DNA of 40,177 bases, taken from positions 1-40,177 of the forward strand of contig JALOOZ010000008.1 in assembly GCA_025454155.1 (NCBI GenBank), read 5' to 3'. How positions within the stretch are numbered: the first letter of the stretch is position 1; every line of letters starts with the position of its first letter. Below are positions 25,511-34,135 of this stretch, one piece after another. Below the pieces are notes generated by a model. That model was not told the origin of the DNA. It saw only the letters and a list, made by a program, of their open reading frames with translations, and made no database searches. Source of the DNA: Thermodesulfobacteriota bacterium. GTDB taxonomy: Bacteria; Desulfobacterota; Desulfomonilia; UBA1062. A program made the position numbers and the translations under genes.

Positions 25511-26467
25511 CTAGGATTTCTTGAGGGCCTCCGTTGCCGCTGCCACTGCATCGGCTACGAGACCCCTGCACGATTCGGATGAACTGATGTGCTCCTGGAA
25601 ATCATCCCACCCCGAAAAGTCTTTTCCCGTTATCCGGCGGCATTCGAGGGCGGATCCCTTTTCCAGGAAACGCTGCACCACCCCCCTGCCGATGGCAAAG
25701 GTCTCGGGTCTTCCCCGATAGTCCCTTCTCAGGAGATTTGCATGCCCTGCGACGAACTCCTTGATGGTCCTGGGGTAACTCATATGCCTGATGTCCCATC
25801 CGAACACGAGGTTCACGGCCATCACCGCTCCGGCCATGGCCCCGCACACGCCTCCGCTGAGGGCGACTCCTCCGTCCAGGACGAAGGCTGTCTTCTCGAG
25901 CAGGTCATGGCCCACACCGGTGGCTTCACGGACACCCCTGAGGACCTCTGTGGCGCAGTGCAAGGCCTCCCCTCGAGCGCCCGAAGCGCTCCCCGGACAA
26001 CCAGAGAGGGGAACGGCCCTGGAGGATTGCAAATAGGAGGCAGCCTTGCCGATATGCCAGAAGCACCTGGCTATCCGCTCGCCCGGCAGGAGGTACTTAA
26101 ACCAGCTGCTGGCCTGGTAAAAATCCACGCCTGTCCTCTCCCGACAGTACTGTGTTGAAAAATTGTCATGGAACCAGTCCACATATGCACGGGCCTCCTG
26201 CATGATCGCCCTTTGGGCGTTCTCGCCCCCTGCACCGATGCTCTCGTGCCGCATGAGGGAGATGCCCAGGGCCCCGCCCGAGACGACTCCACAGGTGGAG
26301 CCCCTGGCCACCAGGCCCCCTTCCAGACCGGTGGCTGCCTTCAGATGCGTGTCATCTTGCCTGCCGGCGAAGTCCTGGACGACCTCCAGGGTTGCAAGTG
26401 CTCAATTGAGGTCGCGCAGGAGGTATGCGCTTCCTTTGATATTCCAGGGAGTGCCTGTGTGGTTCAC
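25511..26467 (-). CDS. C_GCAxxG_C_C-family protein, probable selenoprotein with Sec22 encoded by TGA
   Basis: The track ORF starts at GTG 26311, but the frame continues upstream through one TGA (26404-26402) to GTG 26467, giving 318 residues with Sec at 22. The read-through sequence (SAYLLRDLN, Sec, ALATLEVVQDF) is protein-like and has the look of the family's usual N-C-A-x-x-V-L. The protein is an internal duplication: Sec22...Cys59 (GSTCGVVSGG) in repeat one matches Cys171 (LHCATEVL)...Cys208 (GGVCGAMAG) in repeat two, both with 37 residues between. A SECIS-like hairpin follows the TGA. No signal peptide; glycine-rich segments may be membrane-embedded or buried. Probably a redox or metal protein of unknown substrate. 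It lies ahead of the arg operon. The GTG has a weak ribosome binding site. Confidence 0.8.
26374..26404 (-). promoter_or_regulatory. SECIS-like element directly after the in-frame TGA
   Basis: On the minus strand the TGA (26404-26402) is followed by 11 bases and then CCTGGA-GGTCG-TCCAGG, a perfect 6-bp stem with a 5-base loop. The GGTC in the loop matches the essential apical loop of the E. coli fdhF SECIS (as I recall it, ...GCAGGTCTGC...). The loop begins 17 bases after the TGA, within the spacing expected for bacterial SelB-binding hairpins. Confidence 0.7.
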
Positions 26468-26516
26468 TGCTGCAGCCCGCCTTTCCCGCGAAGATCAGAG
26501 CGTGTTGACGAATGAG

Positions 26517-26525
26517 ATCATACCA
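26517..26525 (-). promoter_or_regulatory. Extended -10 promoter for the selenoprotein gene
   Basis: The minus strand reads TGGTATGAT, an extended -10 (TGnTATAAT, 5/6 in the hexamer). No good -35 is seen, as expected for this class. A start near 26510 would leave a leader of about 43 bases before GTG 26467. Confidence 0.35.
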
Positions 26526-26612
26526 CAAGAAGCCCGGCAGGCATATTCGAATCCTTCTCCATGAACGGGCTGCAAGGTGTTCTGCCTGCGGATTCCGGAA
26601 GAGGATTGAATA

Positions 26613-26642
26613 TTGACACCATCTTCGGCTGCATGCGATAGT
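26613..26642 (+). promoter_or_regulatory. Promoter-like site for the LapA-like gene
   Basis: TTGACA (26613-26618), 18-base spacer, GATAGT (26637-26642, 4/6). It lies 27 bases before the ATG at 26670; GAGGT at 26658-26662 is the ribosome binding site. The track's TTG start at 26613 is this -35 box. Confidence 0.4.
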
Positions 26643-26669
26643 GCTCGATCATTGGTCGAGGTTTCGGGC

Positions 26670-26882
26670 ATGGATGTGAGCGGAATGAAGAGCAATGCGA
26701 AGGTCATCGGCATCGCCGTCGGCGTGGTATTCGGGTTCATCTTCATCCTCCAGAACTTCGAGCAGACCTCCTTCCAGTTCCTCATCTGGACCCTGTTCTC
26801 CGCACCCAAGTGGATCGTGGTGAGCGGAACGTTCGTGCTAGGACTCGCGTTCGGGTTCCTGCTGGGGAAGAAAAAGGCGTAA
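26670..26882 (+). CDS. Small LapA-like (DUF1049-type) two-helix membrane protein
   Basis: 70 residues from ATG 26670. Two hydrophobic segments (KVIGIAVGVVFGFIFILQN and WIVVSGTFVLGLAFGFLLG) flank FEQTSFQFLIWTLFSAPKW. The order helix, QNxExxxFxFLxW, helix, basic KKK end is that of LapA/DUF1049 proteins without the coiled tail. It may act at the inner membrane in envelope homeostasis, but nothing around it shows this. It is divergent from the selenoprotein gene. A larger LapA-type gene is at 3431-3745. Confidence 0.7.
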   Translation: MDVSGMKSNAKVIGIAVGVVFGFIFILQNFEQTSFQFLIWTLFSAPKWIVVSGTFVLGLAFGFLLGKKKA

Positions 26883-27127
26883 ACGAGCCCTGCGGCAGGG
26901 ACGCCTTCAGGCTTGCGGGCGATATGGAACAACGCCCTGTTGTCTTATTCATTCGCCCTTGGAATATGAAGAGAGAGCATCATGCCGTCTCCAGGAACAT
27001 GCCTCATGGATATACCCGGCTCTCGGGGATGCCCCGACGAGAATGCATGTTATTCCATTCAATTCAATACTGTGGTATGGTGTAACCGGAAATTAGTATG
27101 TATGTCTCGATGAGGGGGGTTCATTCT

Positions 27128-27253
27128 ATGGTGTATCTTCCCTATCTCCACATTTTCTTTATGGCAACAGCAGTTATTCTTGCTGTAACTGCTGCCATCA
27201 TTGCCCGCAGGAAGGGAACAGGCTGGTATGTCCTTCATCGTAGAGCAGCATAG
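27128..27253 (+). CDS. 41-residue single-helix membrane peptide
   Basis: ATG 27128 has GAGGGGGG 8 bases upstream, a strong site, and the frame ends with TAG 27251-27253, 42 bases before hup. The product YLPYLHIFFMATAVILAVTA then IIARRKGTGWYVLHRRAA has one membrane helix and a basic end. It looks like the first helix of a longer b561-like membrane protein (histidine at the start of the helix, then R-x-K-x-x-x-W-x-x-x-H-R), cut after the first helix. It could be a true short protein or the remnant of one. The 245 bases before it, back to the LapA-like gene, show no gene that I can support. Confidence 0.45.
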   Translation: MVYLPYLHIFFMATAVILAVTAAIIARRKGTGWYVLHRRAA

Positions 27254-27295
27254 CGATGAGTGGTGGTGACAGATAAAAAATTCGAGGAGGAAGTA

Positions 27296-27571
27296 ATGAC
27301 AAAAACGGATCTGGTTGAAGTGGTAGCCGGCAAGGGGAAGATCTCCAAGGCAGCAGCATTGGAAGCGGTGGATGCCCTCACTGACGTGATTGCCGGTGCC
27401 ATGAAGAAGGGTGACAAGGTCACCCTGGTAGGTTTCGGAACCTTCGTTGTGGCAAAGAGAGCTGCCAGAAATGGTGTGAATCCCCAGACCAGGCAGAAGA
27501 TAAAGATCAAGGCAAGCAAGGCCCCTCGATTCAAGGCAGGCAAGGCATTGAAGGACGCGGTCAATAAGTAG
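27296..27571 (+). CDS. HU-family DNA-binding protein
   Basis: 91 residues from ATG 27296, with GAGGAGG 5 bases upstream; the track start at 27260 is upstream of this site. TKTDLVEVVAGKGKISKAAA and VTLVGFGTFVVAKRAARNG are HU blocks, and RNGVNPQTRQKIKIKASKAP forms the DNA-embracing arm with the conserved proline. It bends and compacts DNA as a dimer. Four bases later comes the lysine-rich protein, so the two are probably made together as nucleoid proteins. Confidence 0.95.
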   Translation: MTKTDLVEVVAGKGKISKAAALEAVDALTDVIAGAMKKGDKVTLVGFGTFVVAKRAARNGVNPQTRQKIKIKASKAPRFKAGKALKDAVNK

Positions 27572-27575
27572 GACC

Positions 27576-28262
27576 ATGAAAAAGCAAACCCAGAAGAAGG
27601 CCCCTGCTGCTGCAGCGAAAAAGCAACCCAGGAAAAAAGAACCGCCTGCCCTCAAGAAGAAGCCCCCCCTGAAAAAGGCGTCTGCTGCAAAGGCTCCGAA
27701 GCAACCCAAGAAGAAGGCCCCTGCTGCTGCGGTTAAGAAGCAACCCAAGAAAAAAGAACCGCCCGCCCTCAAGAAGAAGCCTCCCCAGAAAAAGGCCCCT
27801 GCCGAAGCGGTAAAGATGCAACCCGAGAAAAAAGAACCGCCTGCCCTCAAGAAGAAGCCCCCCCTGAAGAAGGCCCCTGCCGAAGCGGTAAAGATGCAAG
27901 CCGAGAAAAGGGAGCTGGCCGTAGACGAGAAGAAGCAGCCAAAGAAAAAGGTGCTTGCTGTCGTCGTTCTCGGGTCACGATACAAGTGCTACAAGTGCGG
28001 AGCCAAGTTCTATGACCTGGGCAAACCGCAGCCCCTTTGCCCTTCATGTGGAGCCAACCAGAACGATGACGAGGCAAAGGGAACAGCCAGGAAGAAGAAA
28101 AAGCGACGGTCCTTCTCCCCTGGAAGATCATATCACGCCATAACTGCCCCCGAAGAGAAGGATGATGCCATTGAAGTCGTCAATGAAGTTGACGCCGAAT
28201 ATGCCCTGGACATAGATGACATTGTCCTGGAAGGGAATGAGGACACCGAGAAATCTGAATAG
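27576..28262 (+). CDS. Lysine/proline/alanine-rich histone-H1-like protein with FYDLN zinc ribbon
   Basis: 228 residues. Residues 1 to about 130 are a low-complexity basic tail with three to four repeats of a roughly 27-residue unit around KKEPPALKKKPP and KKAPAEAVKMQ. Then comes a zinc ribbon (YKCYKCGAKFYDLGKPQPLC then PSCGANQ), matching the FYDLN-acid family with two C-x2-C pairs. The end is strongly acidic (about 190-228). The tail resembles histone H1 and bacterial H1-like proteins and should bind DNA or RNA; the acidic end may regulate it. It sits 4 bases after hup. The repeats invite length variation. The large antisense ORF over it is a shadow of lysine codons. Confidence 0.82.
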   Translation: MKKQTQKKAPAAAAKKQPRKKEPPALKKKPPLKKASAAKAPKQPKKKAPAAAVKKQPKKKEPPALKKKPPQKKAPAEAVKMQPEKKEPPALKKKPPLKKAPAEAVKMQAEKRELAVDEKKQPKKKVLAVVVLGSRYKCYKCGAKFYDLGKPQPLCPSCGANQNDDEAKGTARKKKKRRSFSPGRSYHAITAPEEKDDAIEVVNEVDAEYALDIDDIVLEGNEDTEKSE

Positions 28263-28386
28263 GGGTTGGGATCTTCAGGCAGTACAGACCTTGGAGTCAC
28301 CGCAGGCGAGCGGCTGTATCCAGGCCCCTGCAACTTCCTGATCCAAGCCCAGGCCGGCCGTTCATCCCGTACGGTCTTCTCGACCC

Positions 28387-29601
<1,215 letters not shown>

Positions 29602-29623
29602 GTCTGTCCTTTCCCTGCTCAAG

Positions 29624-31549
29624 CTATTTCCCAAACTCCTGGTCCCGGTGGAGCTCTTCCCAGAGCACCCGCTGGTACTTCTGGAGATCGGCGGAGCTCA
29701 TGGCCGTGCCCCTGGCCTCGTACATGCTCTGGATGGCCTTGACCACGTCCTCGAAGCGGATGTCCAGGCCCAGGACCCCCACCATGTCTAGGTCGTCGTT
29801 GAGGACCGGTGCCGAGACCGTCATGATGAGCGCCCCGGTGATGCGAGAAGTCGTCACCCCGCTCACATGGAGCCTGCCGTCGGCGCTGGTCCTGATGAAC
29901 CAGTCCCGGTCCGAGCAGTCCTCGTGCTCCTTCATCTTGTGCATGAACTGGCCCTTGTACTCCGGCTGGGTGATGTTCCTGGTGATCTTGATGCCCCCCA
30001 GGTCCGTGACATAGGCGAACTGGATGAACGGGTACTCCTTGATGAACTCGGTGATGACAGGCTCCTGCCTCCGGGGGTTCATGCCCTTCACGTCCCCGTT
30101 CTCCAGGAGCTTCTCGATGAGCTGGCTGGCGTACTCCCGGGCCTCGTACTTGATGAGGTCGAAACCGGACAGGAAGAGGTGCGGGATGAACCGGGTGGCG
30201 AGCTTCTCCAGCTCCTCGTCGGAGAGCGAGGTGTTTCGGCCGTCCTCGTACTCCCTGACCACCTGCTGGTACATCCGGGCGATGCCCGGGTGCCGCTTGT
30301 CGATCCGTTCGTTCTCCTTGAGCTTGAAGTGGGTGTTGACCCAGTGGGCCAGACCCGCCTTGCCGGACTTGTCCGTGATGGCGATCTCGATGGGGCGGTT
30401 CAGGATCCTCCCGGTGTCGAAGATGTTGTAGATCTCCTCGTTCTTCACCAGGCCGTCCGCGTGGATGCCGGCCCTGGTCACGTTGAAGTTCCTGCCAACG
30501 AAGGGGTAGTTACCCGGGATATGGTATCCCAGCTCCGTGCTCACGTACTCGGACAGCTCGGTGATGGCCCGGGTGTCGATGGAGTCGTCGTCGTGACCCC
30601 GCAGCGACAGGTACTCGAAGACCATGGCCTCGACCGGCGTGTTGCCGGTGCGCTCGCCGAATCCGAAGATGGCGGCGTTCACCGCGCTGCACCCGTAGAG
30701 CCAGGCACTGGTGGCGTTGGCCACGACCTTGTGGAAGTCGTTGTGCCCGTGCCACTCGAGCAGGTGGGAGGGTACGCCGGCGTCGTCCACGAAGGCCCGC
30801 ACGAGCTTGTCAACGGCCCGGGGAAGCGCCGCGCCCGGGAACGACACCGCATAGCCCAGGGTGTCGCAGAGCCTGATCTTCACGTCGATGCCGGACTCGT
30901 CGCGGAGCCCCATGAGCTCGCGGGCAAAGGGGATGCAGAACCCGTAGATGTCCGCCCTGGTCACGTCCTCGAAGTGGCACCGCGGGGTGATGCCCTGGCT
31001 CAGGGCCTCCTTGACGATGCCCAGGTAGTCGTCCAGGGCCTTGCGGCGGGACCAGCCGAGCTTGAGGAAGATGTGGTAGTCGGACACCGAGGTGAGGATG
31101 CCGGTCTCGTCGATGCCCATGGCCCTGACGAGCTTGAGATCGTCCCTGTGGGCCCGTATCCACGAGGTCACCTTGGGAAAGTTGTACCCCTTGGCCAGGC
31201 AGGCCTCCACCGCTGCCTTGTCCTTCCTGGTGTAGAGGAAGAACTCGCTGGCCCGGATCAGGCCGGAGTCCCCGCTGATGCGGTGGAGAAAGTCGTATAT
31301 GCGCTCGATCTGCTCCACGGTGAACGGCGTCATGGACTGCTGCCCGTCCCTGAACGTGGTGTCGGTGATGAAGATGTCCTCCGCAGGCTGGATGGGGATC
31401 AGCCGCATGTCGAAGTCGATCTTCGGCACCTCGTCATAGTTGAAGAGCGCGCGGTAGTAGTTGCCCTTCTCGATCTCCTGGATCCCGGTTGCGAAGTTCT
31501 TGCCCGGTGTGTAGTAGAAAACCCTTTTCTCAGGATCCCATCTGCCCAT
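29624..31549 (-). CDS. DRE-TIM acyltransferase (candidate Re-citrate synthase) with Cache-like C-terminal domain
   Basis: 641 residues. The TIM-barrel domain (about 50-400) has the DRE-TIM hallmarks: [38 protein letters not shown] (H-x-H-N-D) and [14 protein letters not shown]. This is the family of isopropylmalate, homocitrate, citramalate and Re-citrate synthases; proteins of this type are often mislabelled. From about 510 the chain carries a Cache/PDC-like domain ([44 protein letters not shown]), usually found in extracytoplasmic sensors. There is no signal or membrane segment, so the sensor domain is cytoplasmic and may be allosteric. Placement before icd favours citrate synthesis from oxaloacetate and acetyl-CoA. 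Citramalate or another product is not excluded. One base separates it from the LysM gene. Confidence 0.75.
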   Translation of the reverse strand: MGRWDPEKRVFYYTPGKNFATGIQEIEKGNYYRALFNYDEVPKIDFDMRLIPIQPAEDIFITDTTFRDGQQSMTPFTVEQIERIYDFLHRISGDSGLIRASEFFLYTRKDKAAVEACLAKGYNFPKVTSWIRAHRDDLKLVRAMGIDETGILTSVSDYHIFLKLGWSRRKALDDYLGIVKEALSQGITPRCHFEDVTRADIYGFCIPFARELMGLRDESGIDVKIRLCDTLGYAVSFPGAALPRAVDKLVRAFVDDAGVPSHLLEWHGHNDFHKVVANATSAWLYGCSAVNAAIFGFGERTGNTPVEAMVFEYLSLRGHDDDSIDTRAITELSEYVSTELGYHIPGNYPFVGRNFNVTRAGIHADGLVKNEEIYNIFDTGRILNRPIEIAITDKSGKAGLAHWVNTHFKLKENERIDKRHPGIARMYQQVVREYEDGRNTSLSDEELEKLATRFIPHLFLSGFDLIKYEAREYASQLIEKLLENGDVKGMNPRRQEPVITEFIKEYPFIQFAYVTDLGGIKITRNITQPEYKGQFMHKMKEHEDCSDRDWFIRTSADGRLHVSGVTTSRITGALIMTVSAPVLNDDLDMVGVLGLDIRFEDVVKAIQSMYEARGTAMSSADLQKYQRVLWEELHRDQEFGK

Positions 31550-31550
31550 G

Positions 31551-32345
31551 TTATTTCTTCTTCCCTTTCGGCGTGTACGCGTCCTTGGGTATCTTCTCCG
31601 GCTCCGGCGCCCCCGCCTCCCGGCGGGCCTCGACGATCTCGTCGGTGGTCATCTCGCGGGGTATCTTGAGATCCTGCCCGGCGTACAGGTCCTTGGGATC
31701 CTTGATCTGGTCGCGGTTGGCCTTGTAGATCAGGGGCCACATGAAGGAGTCGTTGTAGACCTCATGCCGTGCCGCGATGCTCGGCAGGGTGTCGCCCTTC
31801 TTCACCACGTAGATGCTCGGATAGACCTCCAGCACGGACGGCTCCGCGCTCGACCGGATCTCCTCGCGCTTGACCGCGATCTCGCTGCCGATCTCCTCGA
31901 TCATCTTCTGCTTCTCCTCGGCGGTCTTCTTCACGGTGTCCTGGTAGGCGACGTTGAACCTCACCGCAAGAGACTGCAGCTCGGAACCGTTCTGGTCGGC
32001 ATAGGCGGTCTGCATGTCGAGGTAGATGAGCAGGAGCGAAAAGGCCTCCCTCTTCGCATACTCGAAGCCCGAGATCTCCACGACCTTGGAGAGCTGCTCG
32101 GAGGCCCCCTTCATGATGGACCGCATCTCCAGCTCTGCGGACCGGAACTGCTTCAGCGCCTCTGAAAAGGCCTGGGCAGCGGCAGCATCGTCCTTGTCGT
32201 CCATGGCATCCAGCGCCTTCCTGAAGCTCTCCACTCCCTGTTTCAGGGACTCCCCGCGGGGATCGGAAACGTCCGGTGCGCTCTTCACCGTGGCGCAGCC
32301 GAACAGGAACAGTACCACAAGGCCGACTGTGAGGATCTTTTTCAT
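31551..32345 (-). CDS. LysM-domain lipoprotein
   Basis: 264 residues. A lipoprotein signal ([18 protein letters not shown]) has lipobox FGC at Cys17. A long alpha-helical region follows (about 30-165) with TPR-like heptads ([20 protein letters not shown]). One LysM domain comes next ([20 protein letters not shown], then [10 protein letters not shown]), and the tail is basic. LysM binds the GlcNAc backbone of peptidoglycan, so this probably links the outer membrane to the wall or guides a wall enzyme. It is translationally linked to aspS (ATGA overlap) and to the DRE-TIM gene (TAA-C-ATG), an odd place for an envelope protein. Confidence 0.85.
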   Translation of the reverse strand: MKKILTVGLVVLFLFGCATVKSAPDVSDPRGESLKQGVESFRKALDAMDDKDDAAAAQAFSEALKQFRSAELEMRSIMKGASEQLSKVVEISGFEYAKREAFSLLLIYLDMQTAYADQNGSELQSLAVRFNVAYQDTVKKTAEEKQKMIEEIGSEIAVKREEIRSSAEPSVLEVYPSIYVVKKGDTLPSIAARHEVYNDSFMWPLIYKANRDQIKDPKDLYAGQDLKIPREMTTDEIVEARREAGAPEPEKIPKDAYTPKGKKK

Positions 32346-34135
32346 TGCCTGCCCTCTATTCTCTTCAGCCCGAGCTCGGTGAGCTGGACCGGGTCCACGT
32401 CCGAGGGTGCCTCGGTCATGGTGCAGAACGCCTTCTGCGTCTTGGGGAAGGCGATGACGTCACGGATGCTCGCGGTCCCGGCCAGCAGCATGATGAGCCT
32501 GTCGAGCCCGAAGGCGATTCCTCCGTGGGGCGGTGCGCCGTACCGGAGCGCCTCCAGGAGGTACCCGAATTTGACCCTGGCCTGCTCCTCGGTCAATCCG
32601 ATCACCTTGAAGACCTTCTGCTGGATGTCCTGGGTATGGATCCTTATGCTTCCGCCTCCCACCTCGTTTCCGTTGATGACCATGTCATAGGCCTGGCTCC
32701 TGACTTTTGCCGGGTCTGTATCGAGAAGGTCCAGGTCTTCCGGCGCCGGTGCGGTGAAGGGGTGGTGGACCGAGACGAGCCTGCCCTGCTCCTCGCTCCT
32801 TTCCAGCAAAGGGAAGTCCGTCACCCACAGGGCGCTGAAGGACCCATCGGAGACCAGCTTCAGCCGCTCGGCGAGGTGCAGTCTCAGGGCCGAGAGGCTG
32901 GCATTCACCACGCCCTTCTTGTCCGCGATGAACAGGGCCACATCGCCCGCGGCCATGCCGAGCCGAAGCGCGATGCCTGCCCACTGCCCTTCCTTGAAGA
33001 ACTTCGTCAGCGTGGATTTCCACCCGTCCTCATCGAGGCGCGCCCAGAGAACTCCCTTGGCACCGTAGTCGGCAATGGCCGTCTGCAGCGAGTCAAGGTC
33101 CTTCCTGCTGAGGTTGTGCGGCGCCTTCACGGCGATGGCCTTGACCGCCCCCCCCTCCGCCACCGCCTGGGTGAACACGCGGAACTCGGAGGTGGCGGCG
33201 ATATCCGAGACATCGACGAGCTTCATGCCGAAGCGGGTGTCCGGCCTGTCGTTCCCGTACTCCGCCATGGCCGTCTCGTAGCTCATCCGCGTGAATGGCT
33301 GCGGCAGATCCACGCCGATGGTCTCCTTGAAGAGGGTCGCGATGGCCCCCTCGTTGATCGTCAGGACCTCGTCCATGGTCAGGAACGACATCTCGATGTC
33401 GATCTGGGTGAATTCGGGCTGGCGGTCGGCCCGCAGGTCCTCGTCGCGGAAGCACTTGACGATCTGGTAGTAGCGATCGAACCCCGCGACCATGAGGAGC
33501 TGCTTGAAGAGCTGGGGAGACTGGGGCAGGGCGTAGAATTTCCCCGGGAAGATCCTGCTCGGGACCAGGTAGTCGCGGGCCCCCTCGGGCGTGCTCTTGG
33601 CGAGCACCGGGGTCTCCACCTCGAGGAAGCCGTGGGCGTCATAGTAGCGCCTGATGCACTGGGCCGCCTTGTGCCTGAGGATGATGTTCCTCTGGAGGCT
33701 CGGCCTCCTCAGGTCGAGGTACCGGTACTTGAGCCGAAGCGTGTCGTTTATGTCGGCCCCGTCCTCGATGACGAAGGGCGGTGTCATGGCCTCGTTGAAG
33801 ACCTCCACATCGTGGGCGATGAGCTCCACGTCGCCGGTGGCCATGGCCGGGTTGCGCATCTCCTCGGGGCGTCTGGCCAGCGCACCGGTCACGGCGATGC
33901 AGTACTCGGGGCGCAGCGTGTGGGCCACGGCATGTGCCTTGGGCTGGTCTTCCGGGTTGCAGACCACCTGCGCAATCCCGGTCCGGTCGCGGATGTCGAT
34001 GAAGATGAGGCCGCCGAGGTCCCTCCTGCGCTGCACCCAGCCGAAGAGGGTTACGCCGGTGCCCTCAGAAACATGGTTGATCTCGCCGCAATAGTGGGTC
34101 CGCTTCAGATTGTTCATGCCGCTCGTCACGCTCAT
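32342..34135 (-). CDS. aspS: Aspartate-tRNA ligase
   Basis: 597 residues from ATG 34135, which overlaps the hisS stop as ATGA. GTG 34129, 7 bases after GGAG, is an alternative. The 252 extra residues in the track ORF are hisS read in another frame. [20 protein letters not shown] is the anticodon-binding OB fold, [20 protein letters not shown] motif 2, and [15 protein letters not shown] motif 3. The bacterial GAD insertion is present around residues 290-420. At the position after RRRD there is a leucine, as in E. coli; histidine there is linked to relaxed tRNA-Asn recognition, so this looks like a discriminating enzyme. That reading needs the tRNA complement to confirm it. Confidence 0.97.
   Translation of the reverse strand: MSVTSGMNNLKRTHYCGEINHVSEGTGVTLFGWVQRRRDLGGLIFIDIRDRTGIAQVVCNPEDQPKAHAVAHTLRPEYCIAVTGALARRPEEMRNPAMATGDVELIAHDVEVFNEAMTPPFVIEDGADINDTLRLKYRYLDLRRPSLQRNIILRHKAAQCIRRYYDAHGFLEVETPVLAKSTPEGARDYLVPSRIFPGKFYALPQSPQLFKQLLMVAGFDRYYQIVKCFRDEDLRADRQPEFTQIDIEMSFLTMDEVLTINEGAIATLFKETIGVDLPQPFTRMSYETAMAEYGNDRPDTRFGMKLVDVSDIAATSEFRVFTQAVAEGGAVKAIAVKAPHNLSRKDLDSLQTAIADYGAKGVLWARLDEDGWKSTLTKFFKEGQWAGIALRLGMAAGDVALFIADKKGVVNASLSALRLHLAERLKLVSDGSFSALWVTDFPLLERSEEQGRLVSVHHPFTAPAPEDLDLLDTDPAKVRSQAYDMVINGNEVGGGSIRIHTQDIQQKVFKVIGLTEEQARVKFGYLLEALRYGAPPHGGIAFGLDRLIMLLAGTASIRDVIAFPKTQKAFCTMTEAPSDVDPVQLTELGLKRIEGRQ

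Noticed and set aside
26163-26564. 133- and 115-codon plus-strand ORFs opposite the selenoprotein N-terminus
   Set aside because: They are antisense to the read-through region and have no start signals or motifs; the minus-strand frame has repeat and SECIS support.
27059-27985. 308-codon minus-strand ORF rich in Phe, Leu and Gly opposite hup and the lysine-rich gene
   Set aside because: It is the antisense of lysine (AAG/AAA) and alanine codons, is repetitive for the same reason, and covers the well-supported hup gene.
29867-31669. 600-codon plus-strand ORF opposite the DRE-TIM gene
   Set aside because: Antisense shadow with V/L/D/G-rich composition; no start signal and no recognisable motif.
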